From positions 2,643,501 through 2,707,500 of the forward strand of contig NZ_JAGJBZ010000001.1 of NCBI RefSeq assembly GCF_020010925.1: a stretch of DNA of 64,000 bases, written 5' to 3'. Origin of the DNA: Streptomyces griseiscabiei. GTDB taxonomy: Bacteria; Actinomycetota; Actinomycetes; Streptomycetales; Streptomycetaceae. The notes under the pieces were generated by a model. The model saw nothing but the letters and a program-made list of their open reading frames with translations, did not search any database and was not told where the DNA came from. Shown here piece after piece: positions 1-9,275 of this stretch. Position numbers and translations under genes: made by a program. Numbering within the stretch: position 1 is the first letter of the stretch; the number at the start of each line of letters is the position of its first letter.

Positions 1-2
1 GA

Positions 3-188
3 CCCGGACACCATGGTCACCTCACCGGCCTGGACGCCCTCAAGCCCGTCGCCGACGAAGCCACCGCCCGACTCGACGCCGCGCTCAGCGCCCTGGCCGC
101 CACCTGCCCTCTCCCCGGTTCGGCATCTGGCCGACCCCGGCACGCGGTGCGCGGATCGTGCCCACGCCTGGCAGCAGGAGAGTGGTGA
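3..188 (+). pseudogene. 3' end of an unknown plus-strand gene, probably truncated
   Basis: An open frame enters from the left edge and stops at 186-188. Its first ~35 codons read like genuine Streptomyces protein (PGHHGHLTGLDALKPVADEA, then an Ala/Leu-rich helix). After about position 120 the composition turns into Pro/Arg-rich out-of-frame sequence. This happens close to where the minus-strand aldolase homology breaks off (about 153), so two truncated genes seem to meet tail to tail. The family is not recognised. Confidence 0.25.
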
Positions 189-429
189 GCCGGGCCCGTT
201 TCAGTACGGAGGCCGCGGTCTCGATCCACTCCCAGTCGGTGTGCGAGCCGGGCCCGTAGTTGACCGAACTGCCCGCCAGACCGTCGCCGTGTGCGATCTC
301 GATCGCGTCCACGCCGGCCTCGTCGAGCGCTGTCACGATGCGGGCGACATCGACAGGGCTGATGCGGTGGCGAACGGCGTGCATGCCGTCCCGGAGGGTG
401 ACGTCCTGGACGTAGATCTGCGTGGTCAT
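153..429 (-). pseudogene. 4-hydroxy-2-oxovalerate aldolase, N-terminal remnant
   Basis: The first ~92 codons match the start of the HMGL-like aldolase that cleaves 4-hydroxy-2-oxovalerate to pyruvate and acetaldehyde at the end of meta-cleavage pathways. Typical motifs are present: [26 protein letters not shown] and [11 protein letters not shown]. Homology stops at about 153 and the frame then runs through unrelated sequence to a stop at 85. A complete enzyme has about 340 residues, so roughly three quarters is lost, including the rest of the TIM barrel. The ATG at 427-429 overlaps the stop of the upstream dehydrogenase remnant by 4 bases, the usual coupled arrangement for channelling acetaldehyde between the two enzymes. 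Confidence 0.8.
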
Positions 430-880
430 CGGCTGTCCGCCTTCGCTGCGGCGATCCGCTCGGCGACTTGGAGTCCCGCCGCGGTCATGATGTCGAGGTT
501 GCCTGCGTAGGCGGGCAGATAGTGTGCGGCGCCCTCGACCTCCAGGAACACCGACACCTGATGGGTGGGGCGCCGGGTGCCGGCTTCGAGCAGGGTGTCC
601 AGTGGCTGGTCGCCGGGGATCTCGGTGATCTGCGTCTGCTGTTTGAGCCGATACCCCGGGACGTAGGCCGCCACGTCGGCCACCATCTTCTCGATGCTCT
701 GCCGGATATCGGACCAGGCGGCCGGGTCGGGGGCGTCGACCAGGACGAAGACCGTGTCACGCATGATCAGCGGCGGCTCGGCGGGGTTCAGGACGATGAT
801 CGCCTTGCCGCGCTGTGCGCCGCCGACCTTCTCGATCGCTCCGGCGGTCGTCGTGGTCTCGGATCGCACGAAGGCGCGGC
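426..880 (-). pseudogene. Acetaldehyde dehydrogenase (acylating), C-terminal remnant
   Basis: About 140 C-terminal residues match the CoA-acylating acetaldehyde dehydrogenase that partners the aldolase. [30 protein letters not shown] and the tail [21 protein letters not shown] are recognisable. The Rossmann NAD-binding half, including the catalytic cysteine, is missing: upstream of about 880 the open frame continues to 1001 with unrelated Arg/Pro-rich sequence. The usual length is about 300 residues. It ends in a 4-base overlap with the aldolase remnant, so the operon was cut at both ends. It cannot be active as it stands. Confidence 0.8.
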
Positions 881-1121
881 CTGCTCGCGACTTTGGGTGA
901 GCGAGCCGTGGCGGAGGCACGGCTGATGTTCCCGCATCAGCCTCCAAGCGCACGAGTCCGGCTGGACGCCCTCGGACCGAGCCTGGCGGACGAACTGGCA
1001 CGGATGCACAGAAGGGCTCCGTTCCGCGGCAGCACGGCTCTCAGATCGTCGTTCTCCACGGACCTCAGACGATCCTGCTTTCCTACCGCAGGAGGTGAGC
1101 AGAGCCCGATGCGAGCATTTC

Positions 1122-1760
1122 CTACTCGCCATTCCTGTTCACCGGGATCACTTCCAGGGTGCGCGAACCGTGCACCCCCTCGACCCGGTCCAGCCCGACG
1201 TCGCTGGTCGCTGAAGAACCGGAGATCCACGTCAACGGACTTACCGGTTCGAGGCGTTCGAGGCCCTGCGGCACCGCGGAGACGACCTGGTCCGGGACCC
1301 GTACGACGCAGATGCGCTGGTCGGGCATGAGCGTGATGCGGCGGCGGCCCTGGCCGGGGGAGCCGTCGAGGACGACGGTGCCGGACTCGGCGACGGCCAC
1401 CGCGCACGCCGTCACCACACTGTCGATCCGGTCCAGCTCGTGCGGGGTGCTCGGCCCGGTCCGGGACCTGCTCGGCGTCGGCGTCCGCGAGCCAGGACTG
1501 CTCCAGCCCCGACGGCACCAGGACCGTCTGGAACCCCGCGCCGCCGGCATCCCGGCGAGCGTCGCGGGCAGGTCCGCTGCGGTGCAGTGGTGCACGATCG
1601 CCCGGTAGTCGGCGAGGTTCTCGGCCAGGAGGTCCGCCGTCTCCTCGACGCCGCGGTCCCCGTGCTCCCGCAGATACGTCCGCTCGATCGGAGCGTCCTC
1701 GCCCGAGACATCGGACAGCGCGCGCCGCACCCGGCCCAGGATCCGCTCCCTGCTGCTCAC
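1122..1760 (-). pseudogene. lutC: Lactate utilization protein C (LUD domain), frameshifted
   Basis: Translation from GTG 1758-1760 gives the normal LutC start (SSRERILGRVRRALSDV, then RGVEETADLLAENLADYRAIV). Around 1540-1560 the homology moves to another frame (GFQTVLVPSGLEQSWLADAD). Around 1455 it returns to the first (HELDRIDSVVTACAVAVAES) and finishes with LTWISGSSATSDVGLDRVEG. The total span fits a ~212-residue family member, so the gene is nearly full length with two compensating frameshifts and about 30 scrambled residues. LutABC oxidises L-lactate using Fe-S proteins. The gene overlaps the end of the lutB remnant by 4 bases. A sequencing error cannot be excluded for each shift alone, but lutB next to it is also broken. 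Confidence 0.85.
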
Positions 1761-2350
1761 TTCGAGCCCCCCTTCTCCGAGCGGCCGCCGTCGGTCCGCG
1801 GCCACCAGTCGCGGAACGGCTCCACGGGTAGGGCCGGAAGATCCCGGGTACCGCTCCAGGCCTGCCCGGCCCCGGAAGCGAACGCGGATGCAGCCGCCGG
1901 GTGCGCGAGGTCGGCCGCTGTCCGGTGCGCAGGACACCGGGGCGGGCGAACGCCCAGCGGGCCGCCCGCATCGCCGCCCGCTCGGCCGCGTGCCCCTTGG
2001 CGGGCTTGAGCACCACCTTGTTGCCCTCGCGGACCACCAGCCCGCCCTGAACGACCCGTTCCCGCAGATGCACCAGCACCTCGGGGATGTCGATGGCGAC
2101 CGGGCAGACCTTGTAGCAGGCCCCGCACAGCGAGGAGGCGTACGGCAGCGGGGCGTCGATCTCGCTTTCCGTGCCGCGCAGTTGGGGGCTGAGGATCGCA
2201 CCGATCGGGCCCGGTTAGACCGAGCCGCAGGCGTGGCCGGAAGCGTGGCCGCAGGCCCACTCGTAGACCGGGCAGACGTTGAGACAGGCCGAGCAGCAGA
2301 TGCAGTGCAGGGCCTGGCGGCCGACCTCGTCGGCGACGGAATCGGAGCGA
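1757..2350 (-). pseudogene. lutB: Lactate utilization protein B (Fe-S), truncated with nonsense mutation
   Basis: Only the C-terminal ~200 of about 480 residues remain. The first ferredoxin motif (ALHCICCSACLNVCPVYE) ends at a TAA at 2215-2217, where homologues have a Tyr codon. Homology continues in the same frame after it (GPIGAILSPQLRG, then a second cluster CGACYKVCP, then VLVHLRERVVQGGLVVREGN). Near 1880-1900 it shifts frame to the family C-terminus (PVEPFRDWWPRTDGG). The N-terminal LUD domain is absent, with unrelated sequence upstream of about 2350. A truncation, a nonsense codon and a frameshift together show true decay. lutA is not present. Confidence 0.85.
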
Positions 2351-2529
2351 AGCGGCCGACTTCGAAGAATCGGCACGCTCAACAGGAACCGGGTCCAACG
2401 CCCGCGCGGATCACCCCCTGCAGGAGACAGGCATACTCGAATCCCGAACGTTGATAGTTTTCTGATGTGGACCACTTCCAGATCGGCGTGCGGTCAACTC
2501 CTGGCGCCGCCCACACGCCGATGGGCTCC

Positions 2530-4800
2530 TCAGTACCGTCGTGCACCCGCGCCGCTCACCGGGGCTGCCGCCCGGTCGGCGTCGCGCGGCTGCCGTGCCG
2601 CCCGATCCCATCCCGCCGGCCCGGACGCCTGCGTCAGCCTGCTCGTCAGTCGCTCCCCCTCGATGTCCATGTCCGGCAGCGCTCGGTGCAGGAACCGGGG
2701 CAGCCACCATGCCTTACGGCCCAGGACCGCCATCACGGCGGGGACAAGCGTCATCCGGACAACGAACGCGTCCAGGAGCACGCCGACGCCGAGCGCAAAG
2801 CCCATGCCTTTGATGACCTGCATGTCGGCGAAGACGAACGACCCGAACACCGCGATCATGATCAGCGCGGCAGCGATCACGACCTTCGCGCCGTGCCCGA
2901 ATCCGCGGACCATCGCCTCGACCGGCGGCAGCCCATGGGCGTACTCCTCCCGCATCCGGGAGACGAGAAAGACCTCGTAGTCCATAGCGAGGCCGAAGAG
3001 GATGCCCACCAGCAGCATCGGCAGGAAACTCAGGACCGGGCCGGTGGTCTTGATGCCGAGCAGGTCGGAGAGCCAGCCCCACTGGAACACCGCCACCAGC
3101 GCGCCCAGCGAAGCACCGAGGGACAGCAGGAACCCCAGGGCCGCCTTGAGCGGGACGGCGAGGGCGCGGAACACCACGACGAGGAGGAGGAGCGCCAGGC
3201 CCATCACCAGCAGGCAGTACACGGGCAGGGCGGAGGAGAGCTTGTTCGCCACGTCGATGTTGACGGCGGTGGTGCCGGTGACATTGATCTCGGTGCCGCT
3301 GTTCTTCTCCACGGCGCCTCGGGCGTTCCGTATCTCTGCCAGGACCCGCTTGGTCGTCTCGGTCTCCGGGCCACCGGTGGATGTGACGCTGAGCAGTGCC
3401 GCATGACCGGACTCGGCACGGACCGCGGGGGTCACGGAGGCCACCCCAGGCAGGTCCCGCACCACACCGGCCATGCGCTCGGCGGCCGGGACGACCTCCG
3501 TCCTTTCACCCTGTACCAGCACGACCAGCGTGCCGCTGTAGCCGGGGCCGAATCCGTCGTCCACGAGCTTCTGTGCCCTGCCCGCGGAGGTGTCGGGATC
3601 CTGCGTGCCGCCGAGCCCCAGTCGGAGATCCGCCGCAGGGACAGCGAGGACGCCCAGGCCCACCAGAGAGACGAGCAAGACGCTCCACCGGCGGCGGGCC
3701 ACCATGGCCGCCCAACGCTGCCCTGCGGGCTGACGTGCCGAGACGGGGGCGCGCTCGACGGAACGACGCAGGACGGGGACCGTGCTGGTGGCGATGTTCC
3801 GTCCCATCAGGCCGAGTACGGCCGGCAGCAGTGTGACGGCGATCGACACGGAGACGACGACCGTCGCCGCAGCACCCAGTCCCATGACGGTAAGGAACGG
3901 GATGTTCACCACGGAGAGCGCGGCCAGTGCGATGACGACGGTCGCGCCGGCGAAGACGACCGCTCCACCGGCCGTCCCGGTCGCCAGGCCGGCCGACTCC
4001 TCTGGTTCCATGCCCGCCCTGACCTGGGTCTGGTGCCTGGAGACGATGAACAGGGCGTAGTCGATGCCCACGGCCAGGCCCAGCATCACGGCGAGGATCA
4101 CCGAGGTGCTGTCCATCGTGACGACGCTGGTCAGACTCAGCAGGCCGAGCACACCCACGGCAACCCCGACGAGCGCGGTCGCGACGGGAATGACCGCGGC
4201 ACGCAGGGAGCGGAAGACGAAGACCAGAATGCCCAGGGCGATGAGCACGCCCACGGCTTCCCCGGGGCCCATCACCTTGACCTCGACCTTGGAGAAGGCG
4301 TCTCCGCCGATCTCCCCGGTCAGCCCCTCGCGACGTGCCTCGGCCACGAGTCGCTCGACGCCGTTGGTGGTCGCCTCGGAAAGGGTGCCGGTCTTGTCGG
4401 TGGTGAAGGTCAGTGCGGCGATGCCCGTCCGGCCGTCGGCCGAGACCGTCCCCGACGACGCGGAGGGTGCGGTGACCGACCTGACGCCCAGAACATCCGC
4501 CGCCTCATCGACCGTTCGCCGTACGATGCGGGCCACGTCGCCGGTCGTGAGGGTCTCACCGCGTGGGGCCCGAAAGACGATCCTTCCGGTGAGGTGGGAC
4601 TGGTCGCTGGGGAACTCTGCCTGCACGACGTCGAGCGTGCGCTGGGCCTCGGTACCCGGGATGGTCGTCGAGGTGGTGAACGGCTTCATCAGGCCGAGGG
4701 CCGCCAGGACCGCGACGAGCAGCAGTACGGACCAAGCGCCGATGACGGACCATTTCCGCCGGTAGGCGAAACGGCCCAGGCGGTACAGCAGGGTGGACAC
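2530..4800 (-). CDS. MMPL family transporter
   Basis: This is a 756-residue RND-superfamily exporter of the MMPL type, an inner-membrane proton-driven pump for lipids or hydrophobic compounds. The first membrane helix follows a basic start (YRRKWSVIGAWSVLLLVAVLA). A large extracytoplasmic domain comes next, then helices 2-6 with the family signature SVILAVMLGLAVGIDYALFI. The layout is repeated in the second half (LPMLLVGILFGLAMDYEVFL and SRMREEYAHG). The start is GTG 4798-4800, just before the conserved STLLYRLGRFAYRRK. An upstream extension to 5085 is open but looks non-coding and overlaps the divergent regulator. It is transcribed away from the two-component genes at 5043-6868, whose likely target it is (inference from position). 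The substrate is unknown. Confidence 0.92.
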   Translation of the reverse strand: MSTLLYRLGRFAYRRKWSVIGAWSVLLLVAVLAALGLMKPFTTSTTIPGTEAQRTLDVVQAEFPSDQSHLTGRIVFRAPRGETLTTGDVARIVRRTVDEAADVLGVRSVTAPSASSGTVSADGRTGIAALTFTTDKTGTLSEATTNGVERLVAEARREGLTGEIGGDAFSKVEVKVMGPGEAVGVLIALGILVFVFRSLRAAVIPVATALVGVAVGVLGLLSLTSVVTMDSTSVILAVMLGLAVGIDYALFIVSRHQTQVRAGMEPEESAGLATGTAGGAVVFAGATVVIALAALSVVNIPFLTVMGLGAAATVVVSVSIAVTLLPAVLGLMGRNIATSTVPVLRRSVERAPVSARQPAGQRWAAMVARRRWSVLLVSLVGLGVLAVPAADLRLGLGGTQDPDTSAGRAQKLVDDGFGPGYSGTLVVLVQGERTEVVPAAERMAGVVRDLPGVASVTPAVRAESGHAALLSVTSTGGPETETTKRVLAEIRNARGAVEKNSGTEINVTGTTAVNIDVANKLSSALPVYCLLVMGLALLLLVVVFRALAVPLKAALGFLLSLGASLGALVAVFQWGWLSDLLGIKTTGPVLSFLPMLLVGILFGLAMDYEVFLVSRMREEYAHGLPPVEAMVRGFGHGAKVVIAAALIMIAVFGSFVFADMQVIKGMGFALGVGVLLDAFVVRMTLVPAVMAVLGRKAWWLPRFLHRALPDMDIEGERLTSRLTQASGPAGWDRAARQPRDADRAAAPVSGAGARRY

Positions 4801-5042
4801 GCGAAGACTCCCGATGGCCGGGGAATGGGAAATGAGCAGTGCCCCGACCGGTGGAGGACGCCAGTCGCCGAGGCCTGCCTTATCCACCGTAGGAACGCCT
4901 CCGGGCCACACTCCGCGAAACGGCCCTTCGGGACCGCTGTTCACACACAACTCCCATGGAACGCGCCACGCGGGTCGGAGACGATCAATTGAGCACCGAA
5001 GGCGGGCAGGGTCCCGCGGCACTGAGGAAAGGGTTGACGCGC

Positions 5043-5771
5043 ATGCCCGACGAGAACGCCGCAGCCGTGGCGGAGTCCGAGCCACCGCTCGGGCGATTGC
5101 TCGTCGTCGACGACGAGCCGGCGATCCTGGACACCGTCGGCCGTTTCCTGCGGTTCATCGGCTACGAGGTCCGGACGGCCGCCACGGTGAAGGAAGCCCT
5201 TGCCGAGGCCCGCGACCACCTTCCCGAGCTCATCCTGCTGGACATCATGCTCCCGGACGGCGACGGCATCGAGGTCATGCGGCGGTTGCGCGCCGACGGC
5301 CTCCCGCACGCGGTTGTCTTCCTCACCGCACGTGACACACGTAAGGACCTGGTCAAGGCACTCGCAGCGGGTGGTGACGACTACGTCACCAAACCGTTCG
5401 GTCTCGACGAGGTGGCCGCCCGGATCGGTGCTGTGCTGCGCCGCACCCGCAGACCCGAGCACGAGAGCTCCGTCCTGCGGGTCGCCGACCTCGAACTCGA
5501 CCCGGCCACCCACTCCGTACGCCGCGGCGGCACTGCGATCGGTCTCTCCCCGACCGAGTTCCGGCTGCTGCGCTACCTGATGCTGCACAGCGGTCGGATC
5601 GTGCCCCGGGCCCAACTCCTCGAACACGTCTGGTCGTACGACTTCAACGGCGACGACACCGTGGTCGCCACGTATATCAGCTACCTGCGCCGCAAACTCG
5701 ACGCGCTCGGTCCACCCTTGATCCACACCCAGCGGGGCATCGGCTACGCCATCCGGGAGCCGGGATGCTGA
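5043..5771 (+). CDS. Response regulator, OmpR/PhoB type
   Basis: This is a 242-residue two-domain regulator. The receiver domain covers residues ~17-130, with acidic pair D23/D24, phosphoacceptor D67 (LILLDIMLPDGDG), T95 and K117 (YVTKPFG). A winged-helix OmpR-type DNA-binding domain covers ~145-240 (LSPTEFRLLRYLMLHSGRIV, then VATYISYLRRKLD). The ATG at 5043 has an AGGAAAGG-like ribosome site about 10 bases upstream. The stop overlaps the kinase start by 7 bases, so the two are co-translated. The 242-base divergent gap to the MMPL gene probably contains its binding sites. No clear direct repeat was picked out there by eye. Confidence 0.95.
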   Translation: MPDENAAAVAESEPPLGRLLVVDDEPAILDTVGRFLRFIGYEVRTAATVKEALAEARDHLPELILLDIMLPDGDGIEVMRRLRADGLPHAVVFLTARDTRKDLVKALAAGGDDYVTKPFGLDEVAARIGAVLRRTRRPEHESSVLRVADLELDPATHSVRRGGTAIGLSPTEFRLLRYLMLHSGRIVPRAQLLEHVWSYDFNGDDTVVATYISYLRRKLDALGPPLIHTQRGIGYAIREPGC

Positions 5772-6868
5772 AGCGGTTGCGCCGGTCGCCGCTTCGCGCG
5801 CGCCTGAGCATGGTCGTCACGGTGCTGTGCGCCGGCGCCATGGCAGCCACGGCACTCAGCTGGATTCTCAGCGGCGATCCGGCCGTGATCGTGCTCGTGG
5901 AACTGGCAGGGCTGACCGGTGTGGCCCTGGTGAGCACTACTGTCGTACGGCGGGAACTGCGCCCGCTGGAGCGGGCTGCGGACACGGCCGACACCATCGC
6001 CGCCGGCGACTTCGCCCAGCGGTTGACCGTAGCCGCCTCAGCACCCACCACGGAGGTCGGACGCCTCGCGGACGCCTTGAACGGGATGCTCGACCAGATC
6101 CAGGCCGCGCTCACCGCCCGCGAGCAGTCCGAGGAGCGGATGCGTCAGTTCGTGGCGGACGCCTCGCACGAACTGCGCACGCCGCTCCAATCCCTGCGCG
6201 GCTACGCCGAGTTGTACCAGAGCGGGGCGCTGCCGGACCGGGCCGCGGTGAACGAGGCGGTGGAGCGGATGCTCTCCGAGATCCATCGCATGACACGGCT
6301 GGTCGAGTCGCTCCTCGGGCTTGCCCGGTTCGACGAGCAGGACGAGGCAAGTCTTGAGCCGGTTGACCTGAGCGGGCTCGTACGCGACTGCTGCCGCGAC
6401 GCCAGGGCAGTGGAGCCGTCACGGCCGACCGGGGCGTACATCGAGCCCGACGTGACAGTCAGCGGGGACGAGGCCCAGTTGCGGAGCCTGCTCAGCAATC
6501 TGCTCGGCAACGTCCGTATGCACACGGCACCGGATGTTCCCTGTCGGGTCACTCTGAGCACGTCGGGCGACGAGGTGATGCTACGGGTGGAGGACTTCGG
6601 CCCGGGTATCCCCCATGAGTCGCTCACCCACGTCTTCGACCGGTTCTATCGCGCCGACAAGGGCCGCAGCCGTGTCGACGGAGGCAGCGGGCTGGGACTG
6701 GCTATCGTGGCGGCGATCACGGACCTGCACCACGGCAGGATCCGTCTGGACAGCGTCCCCGGCCGTGGCACGCGGGTGGACGTCCTTCTGCCCGCGTCCC
6801 GCACCGGGTCGGTATCGGTCGATCGGGACACACTGCCGCGCTCGTCGGCAGATCGCGCTGAATGCTGA
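5765..6868 (+). CDS. Sensor histidine kinase with minimal sensor loop
   Basis: This is a 367-residue membrane kinase. Two hydrophobic stretches (about residues 14-34 and 38-60) are separated by only a few residues, so there is essentially no extracytoplasmic sensor domain. HAMP (~58-112), HisKA with H135 (ADASHELRTPLQSLRGY) and an HATPase_c domain with N-box NLLGNVRMH, G1 VEDFGPGIP, F-box FDRFYRADK and G2 GGSGLGLAIV follow. It is the partner of the overlapping upstream regulator. Lack of a loop is typical of intramembrane-sensing kinases, which often work with a transporter. The divergent MMPL exporter fits that role (inference). Confidence 0.95.
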   Translation: MLKRLRRSPLRARLSMVVTVLCAGAMAATALSWILSGDPAVIVLVELAGLTGVALVSTTVVRRELRPLERAADTADTIAAGDFAQRLTVAASAPTTEVGRLADALNGMLDQIQAALTAREQSEERMRQFVADASHELRTPLQSLRGYAELYQSGALPDRAAVNEAVERMLSEIHRMTRLVESLLGLARFDEQDEASLEPVDLSGLVRDCCRDARAVEPSRPTGAYIEPDVTVSGDEAQLRSLLSNLLGNVRMHTAPDVPCRVTLSTSGDEVMLRVEDFGPGIPHESLTHVFDRFYRADKGRSRVDGGSGLGLAIVAAITDLHHGRIRLDSVPGRGTRVDVLLPASRTGSVSVDRDTLPRSSADRAEC

Positions 6869-6889
6869 CTTCGGCGGCCTGTCCCGGGG

Positions 6890-6910
6890 GCCCGCTCGTG
6901 ACGAGCGGGC
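6890..6910 (+). terminator. Hairpin downstream of two-component operon
   Basis: A perfect palindrome, gcccgctcgtgacgagcggg plus one base (10-bp arms around a single central G), lies 22 bases after the kinase stop. There is no T-run, as is common in Streptomyces. It may also stop transcription arriving from the opposite side. Confidence 0.55.
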
Positions 6911-7331
6911 AGACCCGTCTGTCGGACACGGCCGTCCAAGGCCGCGAACTTCTTCTCCAGGTCAGCGAGGAAGCTGTCGCCACCGGGCAGCATCCCGGCG
7001 ATGGCCCGGACCGTAGTGCCTGTGGAGCCCCTGAGCCGCCCTCGATGAAGGCGGCGGCCTCCGGGACGTATGCGGTCATCAGTTCCTTGAAGGCACGGGC
7101 CGCCTCTTCGCGGTCCAGCAGGTCGTCCATGCTCATGTCCACCGACAGGGGCGTTCGTTCGGCGGGGTCGGCGTCGAACGGAACCGTCCAGGTGTGGCGG
7201 CCCGAGCCCACCTCGACGCCGTCGCTGTCGCCGGGCAGGACAACCTCGGCGGCGGTGTTCGACGAGACGAGGGCCGTGACCGTCAGTTCGTGGTTGCCCT
7301 TCATCGTGGCAGAGTCCCGCGCCATGGACAC
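6895..7331 (-). pseudogene. Possible alpha-L-rhamnosidase (GH78) C-terminal remnant
   Basis: The frame read from 7331 resembles the C-terminal beta-sandwich and tail of bacterial GH78 enzymes: TAAEVVLPGDSDGVEVGSGRHTWTV, with residues between, then AFIEGGSGAPQALR. Near 6990 the match moves to a second frame (GMLPGGDSFLADLEKKFAALDG), which looks like the end of the same protein. The catalytic (alpha/alpha)6 barrel is absent upstream and no stop follows the expected C-terminus, so this is a frameshifted 3' scrap of a ~900-residue gene. Family assignment rests on recalled similarity of the tail only. Confidence 0.5.
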
Positions 7332-9275
7332 GAACTACTGCTGAGCCACCGGCAATTCGCCCACGAGCTGTACCAGGTCGAGCACCGGGTGCTCAGGTTA
7401 CTCGACGGGTTGCGTTGGTGACCCCGCGCTGGGCCGGATCCGAGAGGGCGGCAACCGCACTGTCGGCCTGGCCTTTCGTCGTACGCGGAAAGACCGCCCG
7501 AGATGTCGTCACTGGCGCCAGTCAGGATGCCATTCACCTCGTACCGCGAGGTGAATTCCGTCGACCGGCCCTGCTCGGCCGCCTCCACAGTGCCCCAGGT
7601 GTGTCGCCCCCTGAAGCGGGCTTCCAAGACTGCCCCGTTCGCCGCGGGCGCACGGGCGTCTGTCACGCGCGGCAGTGCCGATCTGGACACAGAAGATGTG
7701 AACTCCCCCAACTACCTTGCCATGAGCCGGACGTACATGAGCGTCACTCAAGGGTCCTCGCGGATCCATGAACTCTCCGAGGTACCAAGAGCTCCAGTTC
7801 GGCATTGGTGCCCGCGAGCCGACCGAGACTGCGCTGATATCGGCGCCAAGGAATGGCAGTTGTGGGGGTGTACCGGATAGCGCGAGAGCACCGGCTGCCG
7901 CGCGAGGCGGCGGGGCCTGTGCCACATGGCCCGACCACCGCGCGGCTCCTGGACGGCCCCTGACACGCCCGGCAGGTCGGTCTCGGCCAGGAACCATCAA
8001 TCCCGGGCCGGCACGCATCAGCCGTCCCGCCTGAAGACATTTCCGCAGGCCGTGATCACGAAAGGCGACCGCCACCAGCAGCGAAGAATCCGCTGGCCAG
8101 CCCCCCGCCCCTGGCAGACGACCACCGCCACTCAGTGCCCCGTCAGCGGCTCATCGGCCCTACTGCTCGCCGCGCCACCCCCAGCCGCAAGGCGAATCAG
8201 TACACGACCTCGCACCACCCTGACCAGCGGCAATACGCTCCACAACCGAAAACGGTGCGGATTCGACCCGGATTCGCCCCGAGGGCCCCAGACTCCAAAA
8301 CGAACAGTAGTTGACCTGCAGTGATGCTGATTCTTGCCGCTGTACCGAGCATCCACCGACAGAGGAGTCTCACAATTGAAACTAAGTGGACATTTTTGGG
8401 CGATTAGCGCCACGTAGCGAGTAGTCGCACCCGCCGGCGCCACCTCCGGCTCCCCCGAGCGCGAACCGAACAGCAGCACCACCCGGCGCTCCACTCTGGC
8501 GACTAGGGGGCTGACAGAACAGGGCTCTGACCAGCCCCTTTACGGAAGTCCTTCCGCCTGACAGAAGACGTCTTGCCGAGCCGATGCAAGCCTCACAACC
8601 CTGTTTCCAACCACGGCACGCGGGGCGACGGAGCCCCGCCGACAGAGACGGGAACTGCCATGCCGCACATCACCGCTTTTGCTGGAAACCAGTGGTTCTT
8701 GGCGGGAGCGATCAACGAGACGCTCTCGCAGTGATCACTTCCAGGGCCTGCCGCAGGGCGCCCCACCGGTGATCGAGTTCAGCCCGAGCTGGTCGACAAG
8801 AAGACACCTCGTACATGTACTTGTGAACCTGTCCGGCGCCTGGATGTCCACTACAGACCGATGCCGGACCACCTTCATCGCCCGGAATGACCGCATCTGC
8901 CGCATGTCGGTGGGACGGGAACGACAATACGCGAACCCGAATTCGACCCGGATTCGACCCCAAGTGTTTGTTTATCAATTAAACATAGCCTCTGACCTGC
9001 GGAAATACGGGGCGGCAGACGAGTCAGGCTATACGCCGGGTACTGGCCGGGGCGTCCAGCGCCACCAGCAGCCGGGCTCGGGCCCGGCCGACCAGAGCGG
9101 TCAGCGCGTCCGGTTGAGGGACGGTCTTTTGTTCGCCCCGCAGGGCGGCGGTGCCGCGGGCAGGGTAGATCAAGGTCCTGGGCCAGGGGTCTTCCAGGTG
9201 GGCGGCGATATTCCCGACGAAGACCGAAGGGATCAGCAGGAGACCGTCGCCGGCGAGGCGGACAGTTCCGCCCTG
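7332..9275. other. 1.9-kb stretch without a recognisable intact gene
   Basis: No open frame here shows convincing coding character. Short protein-like patches occur, for example plus-strand SHRQFAHELYQVEHRVLRLL at about 7345-7420, minus-strand STEFTSRYEVNGILTGASDD at about 7500-7560, and a 24-codon ATG frame at 8660-8734. None extends to a known family. Around 8330-8420 and 8960-9000 the sequence is noticeably less GC-rich than its surroundings. An imperfect 20-base direct repeat is listed separately. The stretch is best read as debris of lost genes. Confidence 0.5.
8261..8960. repeat. Direct repeat pair flanking ~660 bp
   Basis: attcgacccggattcgcccc at 8261-8280 recurs at 8941-8960 with one mismatch (attcgacccggattcgaccc). 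Each copy is itself nearly a tandem of attcgaccc. The two copies bracket the AT-richer, gene-free part of this debris zone. They could be attachment-site or insertion scars. No integrase lies between them. Confidence 0.5.

Noticed and set aside
2467..4992. 841-codon plus-strand open frame
   Set aside because: It is the exact complement of the MMPL gene; composition is His/Gln/Arg/Gly-rich without domains, a GC-bias shadow.
7509..8075. Minus-strand open frame of 188 codons
   Set aside because: Gly/Arg/Ser-rich without recognisable domain; no ribosome site; probably non-coding debris.
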